Positions 25,327 through 33,328 of a DNA stretch of 33,328 nt are shown piece by piece (positions within the stretch are counted from its first letter, which is position 1; every line of letters starts with the position of its first letter). Both the position numbers and the translations under genes were made by a program. The stretch covers positions 12,025 through 45,352 of the forward strand of contig JAUNVD010000008.1 in NCBI GenBank assembly GCA_030537855.1. The letters run 5' to 3'. The stretch comes from Tissierellia bacterium (lineage in GTDB: Bacteria; Bacillota; Clostridia; Tissierellales; Peptoniphilaceae). A model generated the notes under the pieces. The model was not told the DNA's origin. It saw nothing but the letters and a program-made list of their open reading frames with translations, and made no database searches.

Positions 25327-26326
25327 CTGCCTTTCTAATATTCTTTCTAAAGGAATTATCTTCTTTTTTAAAGATAACTACAAACATAAGAAGTAATGAA
25401 AATACGACCATTCGTAATCCTGGCATAGCTGGCATATGGAGAGAACCTATAGAAATAGGCTCGTCTAAGAAACGTAACCATTCTTGACCATAGGTAATAA
25501 TAAGAGCAGCAATAACAGATCCTTTTAAACTTCCCATACCTCCAAGAACAACCATTAATAAAATATTAAAAGTTAAAGTAAAGGTAAAGGTCTTAGCATC
25601 AATAGTTCCCATATGTGTTGCTAAAAGGCCACCACCGACTCCTGCAAAAAAGGAGCCAACACAAAAACTAATTAACTTTGTACGAAAGACTCTTACTCCC
25701 ATAGATACAGCTGCTACCTCATCTTCTCGGATGGCAATAATAGCCTTTCCATAACTTGAGCGTATAAGCATAGATAAAAGTACAAAAGTAATTGCGGCTA
25801 TTACCCAAGTCCAAGCCATGGTGGTTGGTCTTGGAATAGCAGTAAGTCCTAAAGCTGCATTTGTAACAGAAGGCATATTTAAAATAAAGATACGTATAAT
25901 TTCCGCAAAGCCTAAAGATGCAATGGCTAAATAATCATCACGTAAACGTAGTACGGGAAAAGCAATAATAAAGCCAAATAATGCAGCTAAAATACCTGAA
26001 ATTACTAATGCAACTGGAAGTGGAGCTTGTAAATGATATAAAAAATCCATCATTGGAACAGTAAAGAAATTTTGATCTTTAACAGCTTGTGGCATGATAA
26101 AAATAGCTGTAACATAAGCTCCAATGGCCATAAAACCTGCATGTCCTAAAGAAAATAATCCAGTAAATCCATTGATTAAGTTTAAACTTAAAGCTAGGAT
26201 CACATAAATACCTGCGAGGTTTAAAATATTACGTAGATAAATATTTAAAAATCGATCTCCAATCTTTGCAATCAAAAAGACGAGAAGAATGAGTCCAATA
26301 TTTTTTAAAACAACTTTTTTCTCCAT
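25301..26326 (-). CDS. livM: Branched-chain amino acid-type ABC permease LivM
   Basis: 341 residues with about nine to ten membrane helices. GLFSLGHAGFMAIGAYV and LRLRDDYLAIASLGFAEI are the LivM consensus blocks, and VLGGMGSLKGSVIAALI sits near the C-terminal end. The cytoplasmic coupling segment SYGKAIIAIREDEVAA is intact. It starts two bases after the livH stop with GAAGGTG upstream and overlaps livG. Pairs with LivH to form the transmembrane pore. Confidence 0.95.
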   Translation of the reverse strand: MEKKVVLKNIGLILLVFLIAKIGDRFLNIYLRNILNLAGIYVILALSLNLINGFTGLFSLGHAGFMAIGAYVTAIFIMPQAVKDQNFFTVPMMDFLYHLQAPLPVALVISGILAALFGFIIAFPVLRLRDDYLAIASLGFAEIIRIFILNMPSVTNAALGLTAIPRPTTMAWTWVIAAITFVLLSMLIRSSYGKAIIAIREDEVAAVSMGVRVFRTKLISFCVGSFFAGVGGGLLATHMGTIDAKTFTFTLTFNILLMVVLGGMGSLKGSVIAALIITYGQEWLRFLDEPISIGSLHMPAMPGLRMVVFSLLLMFVVIFKKEDNSFRKNIRKAGGTIAKGE

Positions 26327-26328
26327 AC

Positions 26329-27216
26329 TTACACCTTCTCCGCCACATTTTCGCCAAAGAGGCCAGTGGGCTTAAAGACTAAAATAATAATTAATAGGAT
26401 AAAAGCAAAAGCATCTCGATAGCCGGTAAGTGCAGGGAAAAATGCAATAATCATAATTTCTAAAAGTCCTAATAATAAACCACCTACCACAGCACCATGA
26501 ATATTTCCTATTCCTCCAATAACTGCAGCAATAAAACATTTCATTCCAGGGATTGCCCCCATCGTTGGGAGTAAACTAGGATACTTTGTGGACCACATAA
26601 AACCTCCAACAGAAGCTAAGAAGGATCCTATAAAAAAAGTAAAGGAAACCACTCTATTTACATCTATTCCCATAAGGCTAACAGCTTCAAAGTCACGAGA
26701 CATAGCACGCATAGCCATACCTGTTTTTGTCTTATGGATTAAATAATTTAATACGATTAAAAGAATACCAGTAATAACAGGAATGATTAAGGAAACAAAA
26801 TTAACATGAGCTCCTCCAATGGATATTACTTTATTTAAAGACTCTGGAATGGGGAATGGTTTTGGACGTCCTCCAAAGAGAAGAAGACCAAAATTTTGTA
26901 AAAAGAATGAAGCCCCAATGGCAGAAATTAAAATAGTAATTCTTTGGGATCCTCGTAATGGTTTATAGGCCAATTTCTCTAATATTATTCCTAAAATCCC
27001 TGTTACCAATGCTCCTACAACTAATACGATAATCCAAGGAGCTGAAGTTAAGGTTAGGCCATAGAGCATAACATAAGCTCCTATCATAAATAAATCTCCG
27101 TGGGCAAAGTTAATCAATCTTAAAATACCGTAAACCATGGTGTAACCAATGGCAATCAAGGCGTATAATGAGCCCAAGGAAATTCCATTTGCTAAATTTT
27201 GTGTTAAATTGTCCAA
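26329..27216 (-). CDS. livH: Branched-chain amino acid-type ABC permease LivH
   Basis: 295 residues, about eight helices. GISLGSLYALIAIGYTMVYG and LINFAHGDLFMIGAYV are the LivH consensus; GMAMRAMSRDFEAVSLMGID is the coupling loop; IGGIGNIHGAVVGGLLLG closes the domain. The start is TTG at 27216, with AAAGGAG seven bases upstream and no better ATG. It is separated from livK by a long intercistronic stem-loop. Confidence 0.95.
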   Translation of the reverse strand: MDNLTQNLANGISLGSLYALIAIGYTMVYGILRLINFAHGDLFMIGAYVMLYGLTLTSAPWIIVLVVGALVTGILGIILEKLAYKPLRGSQRITILISAIGASFFLQNFGLLLFGGRPKPFPIPESLNKVISIGGAHVNFVSLIIPVITGILLIVLNYLIHKTKTGMAMRAMSRDFEAVSLMGIDVNRVVSFTFFIGSFLASVGGFMWSTKYPSLLPTMGAIPGMKCFIAAVIGGIGNIHGAVVGGLLLGLLEIMIIAFFPALTGYRDAFAFILLIIILVFKPTGLFGENVAEKV

Positions 27217-27260
27217 GGAATTCTCCTTTCTATCTTTGGAGAAGAGGATGTATAATTAAG

Positions 27261-27288
27261 AACATGCAGAGGAAGCCCTCTGCATGTT
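27261..27288 (-). other. Intercistronic stem-loop between livK and livH
   Basis: A perfect 12-bp stem AACATGCAGAGG / CCTCTGCATGTT (27261-27272 with 27277-27288), loop AAGC. A second outer pairing GAAGAGGATG (27241-27250) with CATCCTGTTC (27307-27316) matches nine of ten. No U-run follows on the minus strand, so mRNA stabilisation or partial termination, raising binding-protein levels, is more likely than full termination. Confidence 0.65.
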
Positions 27289-27317
27289 ACCAAAAATACT
27301 CTTCTTCATCCTGTTCT

Positions 27318-28535
27318 TTATTTTAAATCACTAGGGTGAATCGTTGTTAGATATTTAAACTGACCATCTTTTACTTGATTGATAATAGCATCTTTTGTAG
27401 CATCACCATTTTCATCTAAAGTAATAGTTCCAGTTACACCAACAAAATCACTAACTTTTGCCAGTTGATCACGAATTGCATTAGAATCTGCAGAACCTGC
27501 TTTTTCGATGGAGTCAATAATAACCATGTAGGCATCATAACCTAATGCAGCAAAGGCATTGGCTTCTTTATTATATTGGGCACGATATGCTTCCATAAAT
27601 TTTTCACTTGTTTCATTGACAGGACTTTCTGCTGTAAAGTGAGATGAGAAAGCAGCATCTTCCACTGCTGGACCACCTGTGGAAATAAATTCAGGTGCTT
27701 CCCATGTATCTCCACCAATAATTGGAGTGTCAATCCCCATATCTCTAGCTTGTTTGATTAAAAGAGCTCCATCTTGAGGATTACCTGGTGCAAAGATAAC
27801 ATCAGGATTACTTCCAGAAACAGATGTTAACTGAGCAGAAAAGTCTTTATCTCCTGAATTGTAGTTTGCTGTAGCTACAATGGAATTATCGTCTCCTGTA
27901 ATTTTCTTAAAGGCATCGGTAAAGAATTTAGATAATCCTACCGCATAGTCTGATTGAACATCTGTAATCATCGCAGCTTTTTTTGCTCCTAAATCCTTTG
28001 CAGCATAATTTGCCATTACTGTACCTTGGAATGGGTCAATAAAACAAACTCTAAAATAGTAATCATTTCCTGCAGTAACAAGTGGATTTGTAGGAGAACA
28101 ACCTACTGCAGGGACTTGTGCAGTTTTTACAATATCTCCAGCTGCCATTGAATTTGATGAACCATAAGACCCTATAATAGCCACAACTTTTTCTTTTTCT
28201 ACTAAACGAGAAACGGCATTGGAACTTTCTGCTTTTTCCCCTTTATTATCAACTAAAACCAGTTCAACTTTCTTTCCTAAAACTTCGGATACTTCCTTGT
28301 TGGCCATTTCGATCCCTTCATAAGTCATTTGACCACCTGCAGCATCAGGACCAGTCATTGGTTCGAAAACACCAATTTTAATCACATCTCCAGAATCTTC
28401 AGAAGTAGCTTCATTGCTTTCTGCATTGCCATTATTTCCTGTATTTCCATTATTTGCCCCATTATTTGCACAACCTGCTAGGAAACCTAATATAAGCAAT
28501 ACACTTAATAAAATTCCAATTCCTCTCTTTTTCAT
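27318..28535 (-). CDS. livK: ABC transporter substrate-binding lipoprotein (LivK-type)
   Basis: 405-residue extracellular lipoprotein. MKKRGIGILLSVLLILGFLAGC gives a positively charged n-region, hydrophobic core and LAGC lipobox (Cys22). An Asn/Gly-rich spacer (about 23-48) precedes the periplasmic-binding type I domain: IKIGVFEPMTGPDAAGGQ, VDNKGEKAESSNAVSRL, IIGSYGSSNSMAAGD and ALGYDAYMVIIDSI. Such proteins bind leucine-type amino acids, amides, urea or others; ligand unassigned. Strong AAGGAGGAAG ribosome site. First gene of the transporter operon. Confidence 0.93.
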   Translation of the reverse strand: MKKRGIGILLSVLLILGFLAGCANNGANNGNTGNNGNAESNEATSEDSGDVIKIGVFEPMTGPDAAGGQMTYEGIEMANKEVSEVLGKKVELVLVDNKGEKAESSNAVSRLVEKEKVVAIIGSYGSSNSMAAGDIVKTAQVPAVGCSPTNPLVTAGNDYYFRVCFIDPFQGTVMANYAAKDLGAKKAAMITDVQSDYAVGLSKFFTDAFKKITGDDNSIVATANYNSGDKDFSAQLTSVSGSNPDVIFAPGNPQDGALLIKQARDMGIDTPIIGGDTWEAPEFISTGGPAVEDAAFSSHFTAESPVNETSEKFMEAYRAQYNKEANAFAALGYDAYMVIIDSIEKAGSADSNAIRDQLAKVSDFVGVTGTITLDENGDATKDAIINQVKDGQFKYLTTIHPSDLK

Positions 28536-28647
28536 CTTCTTCCTCCTTAAATACTTGGTAACTAATATATTACATTATACTTCATTTACTATGATTTTAC
28601 TATATCAAGATAAAGTAAAAAACAAATAGATGAAAATTTTCTAACTT

Positions 28648-30189
28648 TTATAAATCTTTTTCTGATTGAAAATATTGTTCCACCTCTTCTTTTTCATTTT
28701 TGTGATGAACGACTAGTACATGATCTCCTGGCATGAGTATATCTTCAGAAGTTGGTAAAAACTCTTGACCTTCTCTTTCAATGGATAAAATAATAAAATG
28801 AGTTGGAAAAGTTAATTCCCCTAAAGAATAACCTACAATTAAAGATATAGGAGTTAATGTATAGGCTGACATAGAGAAATCATCTACATAAGAATCTTCT
28901 TTTACATCAATGGTATCAAGAAATTTATGATATAAAGTTTCATAAATAGGGGAATTTCCACAACTTTCAGCAATTAGAAAAGATACAATAGAAATAATCG
29001 TAATAGATATTAATTGTGTGAAAGACCCGGTCATTTCTGTGACTAATAAAATAGACATAATAGGCGCTCTTACCACAGAGGTTAAAATTCCTACCATACC
29101 AAGAATAATAAAATTAACTTCATATCCTTCAATCCCAATATATGGCTCTAAGATATAGAAAACAATAAGGCCACCAGCTGCTCCTAGAACTAATGTTGGA
29201 AGAAAGATTCCACCTTGTGCTCCACTTCCATAGGATATCCAAGTAAAAATAATTTTTACAATTAAGAGAATTATCAAGGGTTTTGCGGAAAACATTCCCT
29301 TAGACATTTCCTCTACAAAATGATGTCCACCACTTAAGACATCTGGAAAAACTTTTCCTAAAGGATATGTTAAAACTAATAAAATACCTAAAACCCAACC
29401 TTTACTTAGTGGAATAGATGACATAATATTGGCTCCTTTATCTAAGCCTATATTAAAAAGTACTCCTATTAGTCCAGTAACAATCCCTAAAAGAATTACA
29501 ACAGGAAATAATTCGATAGGTAAGTTTTCAGTAACTTTAAAGGAAAATGCGGGCTCTACCCCCATAAAATGGAAGGATATGTAGTTTGCAAGGATAGAAG
29601 CAATAACACAGGGAACCATAATATAATGGGAAAAAGATTTATGCATTTCTTCTAAGGCAAATAATGCTCCAGCAATAGGGGCGTTAAAAGCTGCAGAAAG
29701 TCCAGCACTAGCTCCAGCTGTTATCATATAGTTCATTTCCAGTGGATTTTTCTTTAAGACCTTTCCTAAAAGCTTCGCCATAGTTCCACCTATTTGAATA
29801 GAAGGACCCTCTCTTCCTAAGGAAAGTCCTGCAACATTTGCAATTCCTCCTCCTATAAACTTACTAATTAAAGTGGGCATACATTCCATATCACTTTTTG
29901 CCATTAGTTCTCCACGTATTTGGGGAATTCCACTACCACCTGACAAAGGTGCCCATTTTAAAAAGATAGACATAATATAGCCAAGAAGAAAGAAAAGCCC
30001 TAGTACCAATAAAATTTTTGTTCCTTCCACATCATAAAGAATATGGCGTAGCACTGATATTTTACTTAACATAAAACGATACGCCAAAGCAACAAAACCA
30101 CTTACCAATCCTACAAGAATACCGTCCCATAATAAATTTAGTTTTAATTTTTCATCTAGATGATCTACAAACATTTTTTTTGAACCCAT
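28648..30189 (-). CDS. CLC-type Cl-/H+ exchanger with TrkA_C domain
   Basis: 513 residues. Selectivity motifs GSGIPQ (85-90), GREGP with gating Glu127, and GIFLP (in GAQGGIFLPTLVLG) are present, and LFALEEMHKSF keeps the glutamate pair corresponding to the proton pathway in E. coli ClC-ec1. These residues argue for a coupled Cl-/H+ exchanger rather than a channel. The C-terminal ~70 residues (GYSLGELTFPTHFIILSI then GDHVLVVHH) form an RCK_C/TrkA_C ligand-binding domain. GGGGAGG precedes the ATG. Role: chloride and pH homeostasis. Confidence 0.93.
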   Translation of the reverse strand: MGSKKMFVDHLDEKLKLNLLWDGILVGLVSGFVALAYRFMLSKISVLRHILYDVEGTKILLVLGLFFLLGYIMSIFLKWAPLSGGSGIPQIRGELMAKSDMECMPTLISKFIGGGIANVAGLSLGREGPSIQIGGTMAKLLGKVLKKNPLEMNYMITAGASAGLSAAFNAPIAGALFALEEMHKSFSHYIMVPCVIASILANYISFHFMGVEPAFSFKVTENLPIELFPVVILLGIVTGLIGVLFNIGLDKGANIMSSIPLSKGWVLGILLVLTYPLGKVFPDVLSGGHHFVEEMSKGMFSAKPLIILLIVKIIFTWISYGSGAQGGIFLPTLVLGAAGGLIVFYILEPYIGIEGYEVNFIILGMVGILTSVVRAPIMSILLVTEMTGSFTQLISITIISIVSFLIAESCGNSPIYETLYHKFLDTIDVKEDSYVDDFSMSAYTLTPISLIVGYSLGELTFPTHFIILSIEREGQEFLPTSEDILMPGDHVLVVHHKNEKEEVEQYFQSEKDL

Positions 30190-30223
30190 TGGCCTCCCCT
30201 TTCCTTTCTTATTTATTCATTCT

Positions 30224-30252
30224 ATAATATAAAGAAGAAGTTGAAAAGTCTA
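30224..30252 (-). promoter_or_regulatory. Promoter of the CLC exchanger gene
   Basis: On the minus strand TAGACT (30252-30247), 17-base spacer and TATTAT (30229-30224), 35 bases before the start codon. Confidence 0.5.
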
Positions 30253-30290
30253 CCCTGTAAATTTATGTAAAAAAAGAAAGTAGGGATAAG

Positions 30291-31691
30291 ATGGATCAAG
30301 TAATATTTGCCAATCATTTTTTAACGATGACTGGTGCAGGTGTAGGATACCATGGCACAGGTGCTTTAGCTATTGACCACGGGAAAATTCAAGGTTTGTA
30401 TTCTCGTGAAGAAGGGGAAAAAATAAAGGCGAAAAAGAAATTATATTTAAACCATCATGTGATCCTTCCAGGATTTATCGATGGACATATCCACTCTAGT
30501 CTAGCAATTCTTCGGGGAATTGCCCAGGATACAGATTCTTGGATGATGGGAGCTTTAGCACCTTTTGAAAATATTTTAACTAGAGACGAAAGACTTCTTG
30601 GGTCAAAGCTTGCTTACATAGAAGGGATTAAGAACGGAACCACAACATTTGGAGATTATGAAGTCTTTGGAGAAGATATTTGTCAATGGATTGAAAAAAT
30701 TGGAGTACGTGGTAATATTACTCAATTTGTAAGGTCGGCGAAGAGAAAGGCTTATAAACCAGGAGAGCTCTACGAATTTGATGAGGAGATGGGAGAAAAA
30801 TCTTTAGAAGAAAACTGTAAACTATATGACAAATACCACAATCCTTATGGAAGGATTCGTGTTTTAATTGGCCCTCAAGGAGCAGATTTTGTTCATAAAG
30901 ATTTATTACTACGTTGTCGAAAGGAAGCTATAAAACGAAAGACAAAAATTCATCTTCATCTTCAACAAGGAGATCGAGAAACAGAACAAATTGAAAAACG
31001 ATATGGAATGCGTCCTGTGGAATACCTAGATTCTTTAGGCTATTTGGACGAAAATCTTTTAGGAGTACACTTAACTGATTGTACGGAAGAAGAAGCAAGG
31101 CTTGTGGCAAAACGAGGGGTGTCTATGTTATTTTGTCCTGGGTCTATTGGAATTATCGATGGGATTGTCCCACCGGTTCTTCCCTTTTTAGAAGAAGGAG
31201 GAAAAGTGGCCCTAGGCTCAGATCAGGCAAGTGGGAATAATTGTCACAACATCTTTAATGAAATGAAGTTAACCTCTCTTTTTAGTAAGATTAAGACAAA
31301 AGATCCAAAGACCATGCCTGCATGGAAATCTTTACGTTTAGCAACTATTGACGGGGCAAAGGCAATTGGTTTAGAGGATATTGGTTCTATAGAAACAGGA
31401 AAATGGGCTGATCTTATAGCTATTGACCTTCATAGTCCAACGATGCAACCTGTGTATACAGATCCTCTAAGAAATTTTGTTCCAAATATAGTATATGCTG
31501 GTGGAAAGATTGCTATGACAATGGTAGCTGGTGAAATCATATTTGATGGGGAAAAGATACATACCATTGACGAAGATGAAGTATACCAAAATATTAAAGA
31601 TGTTGTACCGAAAATTTCTGAAAGAGGAAAACCAGGATTTAAAGAAACTGGAGGGATAAATAAAATCTTTATGGAAAATGGAAAACTATAA
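30291..31691 (+). CDS. Deaminase-type amidohydrolase (Atz/Trz, MTA/SAH deaminase-like)
   Basis: 466 residues of the cytosine-deaminase-like amidohydrolase superfamily. GFIDGHIHSSLAI gives the metal HxH, KIHLHLQQGDRET the third His with the usual E nearby, VHLTDC the fourth, and LGSDQASGNNCHNIFNEM the catalytic Asp (more usually GTDGxxSNN). IETGKWADLIAIDL closes the fold. Members deaminate adenosine derivatives, guanine or triazines; the substrate cannot be told. The altered GSDQASGNN loop may define a subgroup. Followed after 10 bases by the coiled-coil gene. Confidence 0.87.
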   Translation: MDQVIFANHFLTMTGAGVGYHGTGALAIDHGKIQGLYSREEGEKIKAKKKLYLNHHVILPGFIDGHIHSSLAILRGIAQDTDSWMMGALAPFENILTRDERLLGSKLAYIEGIKNGTTTFGDYEVFGEDICQWIEKIGVRGNITQFVRSAKRKAYKPGELYEFDEEMGEKSLEENCKLYDKYHNPYGRIRVLIGPQGADFVHKDLLLRCRKEAIKRKTKIHLHLQQGDRETEQIEKRYGMRPVEYLDSLGYLDENLLGVHLTDCTEEEARLVAKRGVSMLFCPGSIGIIDGIVPPVLPFLEEGGKVALGSDQASGNNCHNIFNEMKLTSLFSKIKTKDPKTMPAWKSLRLATIDGAKAIGLEDIGSIETGKWADLIAIDLHSPTMQPVYTDPLRNFVPNIVYAGGKIAMTMVAGEIIFDGEKIHTIDEDEVYQNIKDVVPKISERGKPGFKETGGINKIFMENGKL

Positions 31692-31701
31692 AGGGGTTCT
31701 T

Positions 31702-32649
31702 ATGGATAGGAAAATATGGGATAGTGAGGACGTAAGAGAATATTTAGAAAGAATTATTATAGAATTTCAAAAGCTAGAAGATCGTAATGTTTTTTTAGAA
31801 GAAGAAAATCGAAATTTACGAATGGAAAATACAAAATTATATGAAGAATCAAAAAAATGGGAGTCTAAAGCAAAAGAAGGTGGATTTTTCTCCCGTCTTT
31901 TTCCAGGAAAAAAAGATAAATCAGACTTAGGTAATACAAATCCATTAGATGCTTCCCTCGTTCGTCAACAACTGGAAGAGGAATGGGAAGAAGAGGAAGA
32001 TGCAAAAGAAGCTTTATTGGAAGGGTTAAAAGCTCGGAAAATAGAAGAAGTTCCTGGACTCTTTATACAATATTTTCAGGAGGAACCTACGAAAGAAGAA
32101 GTCTTAAACCTTTTACAAAAAAATATTCCTAGAAATGATCCTGCTATGTTAAATGTGATTTTAGGATTTTTAGGAGAAGATTTACTACATCAGTTTTTAA
32201 CAAATAATGAAGATCTTTTTCCATTAATTCGAAATAAAGCAGTGGAATTTCCCAATCAATGGAAGGTTTGCAAACATTTATACTTAATGGAAGATCCAAC
32301 AGGAAGTATAGAAAGACAAATCCAAAGTATCTTGCAAATCTTAACAGAATCTAGAGATTTTCAAGTACTTCCTTCTAAGGAAGGGGAACTTTTTGCAGAA
32401 CTATTTTTAGCTATCTTCCATATTGAAGATGAAGAATATTTAACGCCATTTGTACGAATTTTAAAAAGAGAAGAATTGGAATTTTTAAAGAAATATCTTT
32501 CTGTCTTTCAGGATTCAAAATGGGCAGAAGTAGTCTTGGAAGATTTAAAAAATAGATCCTGGTATTTAAGGGATAATTCTTTAAGTTCTGGGGTGAAACT
32601 AAAGGTCTATAAGGCATTTATGGAAAATATTGAAAACTTATGGGAGTAG
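31702..32649 (+). CDS. Unrecognised coiled-coil helical protein (315 aa)
   Basis: No family recognised. Residues about 5-60 form a strongly charged coiled coil with regular hydrophobic spacing (LERIIIEFQKLEDRNVFLEE). A short hydrophobic-basic patch FFSRLFPGKKDK follows, then a long acidic helical region with repeated short helices (EVPGLFIQYFQEEPTKEEV, EDLLHQFLTNN, EYLTPFVRILKREELEFLKK), suggesting a helical-repeat scaffold. It has no signal peptide or membrane helix. ATG at 31702 has AAGGGG at spacing five; upstream ATG at 31678 overlaps the amidohydrolase gene and lacks a site. Likely cotranscribed with the amidohydrolase, then a terminator. Confidence 0.75.
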   Translation: MDRKIWDSEDVREYLERIIIEFQKLEDRNVFLEEENRNLRMENTKLYEESKKWESKAKEGGFFSRLFPGKKDKSDLGNTNPLDASLVRQQLEEEWEEEEDAKEALLEGLKARKIEEVPGLFIQYFQEEPTKEEVLNLLQKNIPRNDPAMLNVILGFLGEDLLHQFLTNNEDLFPLIRNKAVEFPNQWKVCKHLYLMEDPTGSIERQIQSILQILTESRDFQVLPSKEGELFAELFLAIFHIEDEEYLTPFVRILKREELEFLKKYLSVFQDSKWAEVVLEDLKNRSWYLRDNSLSSGVKLKVYKAFMENIENLWE

Positions 32650-32673
32650 AAAATTTCTAAATACTAAATGTTA

Positions 32674-32713
32674 AGGACTGTTTAAACTTTCATGTTAAAC
32701 AGTCCTCTTTTTA
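32674..32713. terminator. Bidirectional terminator
   Basis: A perfect 12-bp stem AGGACTGTTTAA / TTAAACAGTCCT (32674-32685 with 32695-32706), nine-base loop, followed on the plus strand by CTTTTT. It lies between convergent genes and touches the hydrolase stop at 32711. Confidence 0.9.
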
Positions 32714-33328
32714 ATTTATATATGCTTTTAGTGCATCCCTTACTTTTTCATAACCCATCCTACCTTCTGGAGTTTTTAAAAGAGCAATCCAACAATGGAT
32801 AAGCCCCTGGCCTTCAATAATGGTAAAATCCCTTTGATATTTTTTAGCAAATTCTCGATATAAGGGAAGATAAGGATGGAAAATTTCATGGGTCCCCATT
32901 AAAATCGTCATAGGACATATATCCTGAATTTTCGGATCCAGTGTGGTAATGGTCCCTGTAATACCTGGTTCCTCCATGTAGGGATAAATATTGTCCAGTA
33001 AATTAGGAGAAAGTACAGGATCTAAGGAATCAGTCTCATTGATTTTCCCCCGAATGTCTTTAGGGACGGGAATAGGACCTGCAGGAGAAAAAGCTACCAT
33101 ATGACGAGGATAGGGCAAGTTCTTTTTTCCATAAATAAAGGTATAAAAACAAGAAGAGGCTCCGGAAGATAATCCGAAAAATTGAATGTCTTTGGGCTTA
33201 TAATCCTTTAAAAGTAGTTCATATCCCACCTCAATGGCAGACAAAATCTCTGAAAAAGAATGATTGGGAAGTAGAGGATAGAGGGGAAATAAGATATCCA
33301 GCTCTAAATCATCCACAAGTTTACAAAT
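32711..33328 (-). CDS. Alpha/beta hydrolase (HSL-like), 5' end missing
   Basis: At least 205 residues; the frame runs open off the right edge (ICKLVDDLELDILFPLYPLLP), so the start lies outside. YPLLPNHSF matches the HSL-family YrLaPEhxfP block; FGLSSGASSC is the GxSxG nucleophile elbow; GTHEIFHP corresponds to the usual acid-bearing GTxDxL loop but with Glu in place of Asp; GLIHCW holds the catalytic His. The HGG oxyanion motif should lie in the missing part. Likely a carboxylesterase; substrate unknown. Confidence 0.82.
   Translation of the reverse strand: MCKLVDDLELDILFPLYPLLPNHSFSEILSAIEVGYELLLKDYKPKDIQFFGLSSGASSCFYTFIYGKKNLPYPRHMVAFSPAGPIPVPKDIRGKINETDSLDPVLSPNLLDNIYPYMEEPGITGTITTLDPKIQDICPMTILMGTHEIFHPYLPLYREFAKKYQRDFTIIEGQGLIHCWIALLKTPEGRMGYEKVRDALKAYIN

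Noticed and set aside
1-33328. CRISPR arrays, insertion sequences, toxin-antitoxin or phage-defence genes
   Set aside because: None found by reading both strands: no regularly spaced repeats, transposases, terminal inverted repeats or known defence domains.

Overview
The window is a stretch of AT-rich, low-GC chromosome from a Firmicute. The family set (DUF896/YnzC, a YozG/YoaS-type pair, the tsaE-tsaB-rimI-tsaD operon, strong AGGAGG ribosome sites, frequent TTG starts, AhpC/AhpF) fits a clostridial or tissierellial anaerobe. I cannot name the genus. There is no insertion sequence, prophage, CRISPR array or rRNA. It reads as core chromosome with some accessory transport and regulatory modules.

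Layout. Positions 1-3430 hold the end of a sensor histidine kinase facing an ABC ATPase/FtsX-type permease pair, probably a peptide-sensing or resistance module. Its promoter carries tandem 11-bp-spaced repeats. Positions 3588-5699 hold ahpC-ahpF (peroxide defence). Positions 5964-8549 are a minus-strand set: Na/phosphate symporter with PhoU tail, an unrecognised protein, and a half-length AI-2E-family membrane protein. Positions 8764-12979 run forward: DUF896 protein, a CDF metal exporter, a TrkA-like protein, uracil-DNA glycosylase and an alpha/beta hydrolase. Positions 13001-14692 hold a small holin-like membrane protein, a YqfO/CutA-like protein, a gene-poor gap and xanthine phosphoribosyltransferase.

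Positions 14898-18036 carry a nitroreductase and then the tRNA t6A-modification operon tsaE-tsaB-rimI-tsaD. Next comes an intergenic region (18037-18350) with a dense cluster of DnaA-box-like 9-mers, followed by tRNA-Gly(CCC). Positions 18498-21337 carry a YtcJ-type amidohydrolase and a three-gene module: DUF2975 membrane protein, tiny Xre regulator and an anchored unknown protein. Its promoter is flanked and overlapped by TTATCGATAA palindromes. Positions 21379-28535 on the minus strand are a branched-chain amino-acid-type ABC transporter (livK-H-M-G-F order), continuing into a DUF1361 membrane protein, a nucleoside 2-deoxyribosyltransferase-like protein and dihydroorotase. Positions 28648-33328 hold a CLC chloride/proton exchanger, a deaminase-type amidohydrolase followed by an unrecognised coiled-coil protein, and a partial alpha/beta hydrolase.

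The two most interesting signals are non-coding or contextual. One is the DnaA-box cluster after tsaD, far from any dnaA in view. The other is the palindrome-controlled DUF2975/Xre/unknown operon. I see no clear evidence of a wholly new system; candidates are listed with what would test them.
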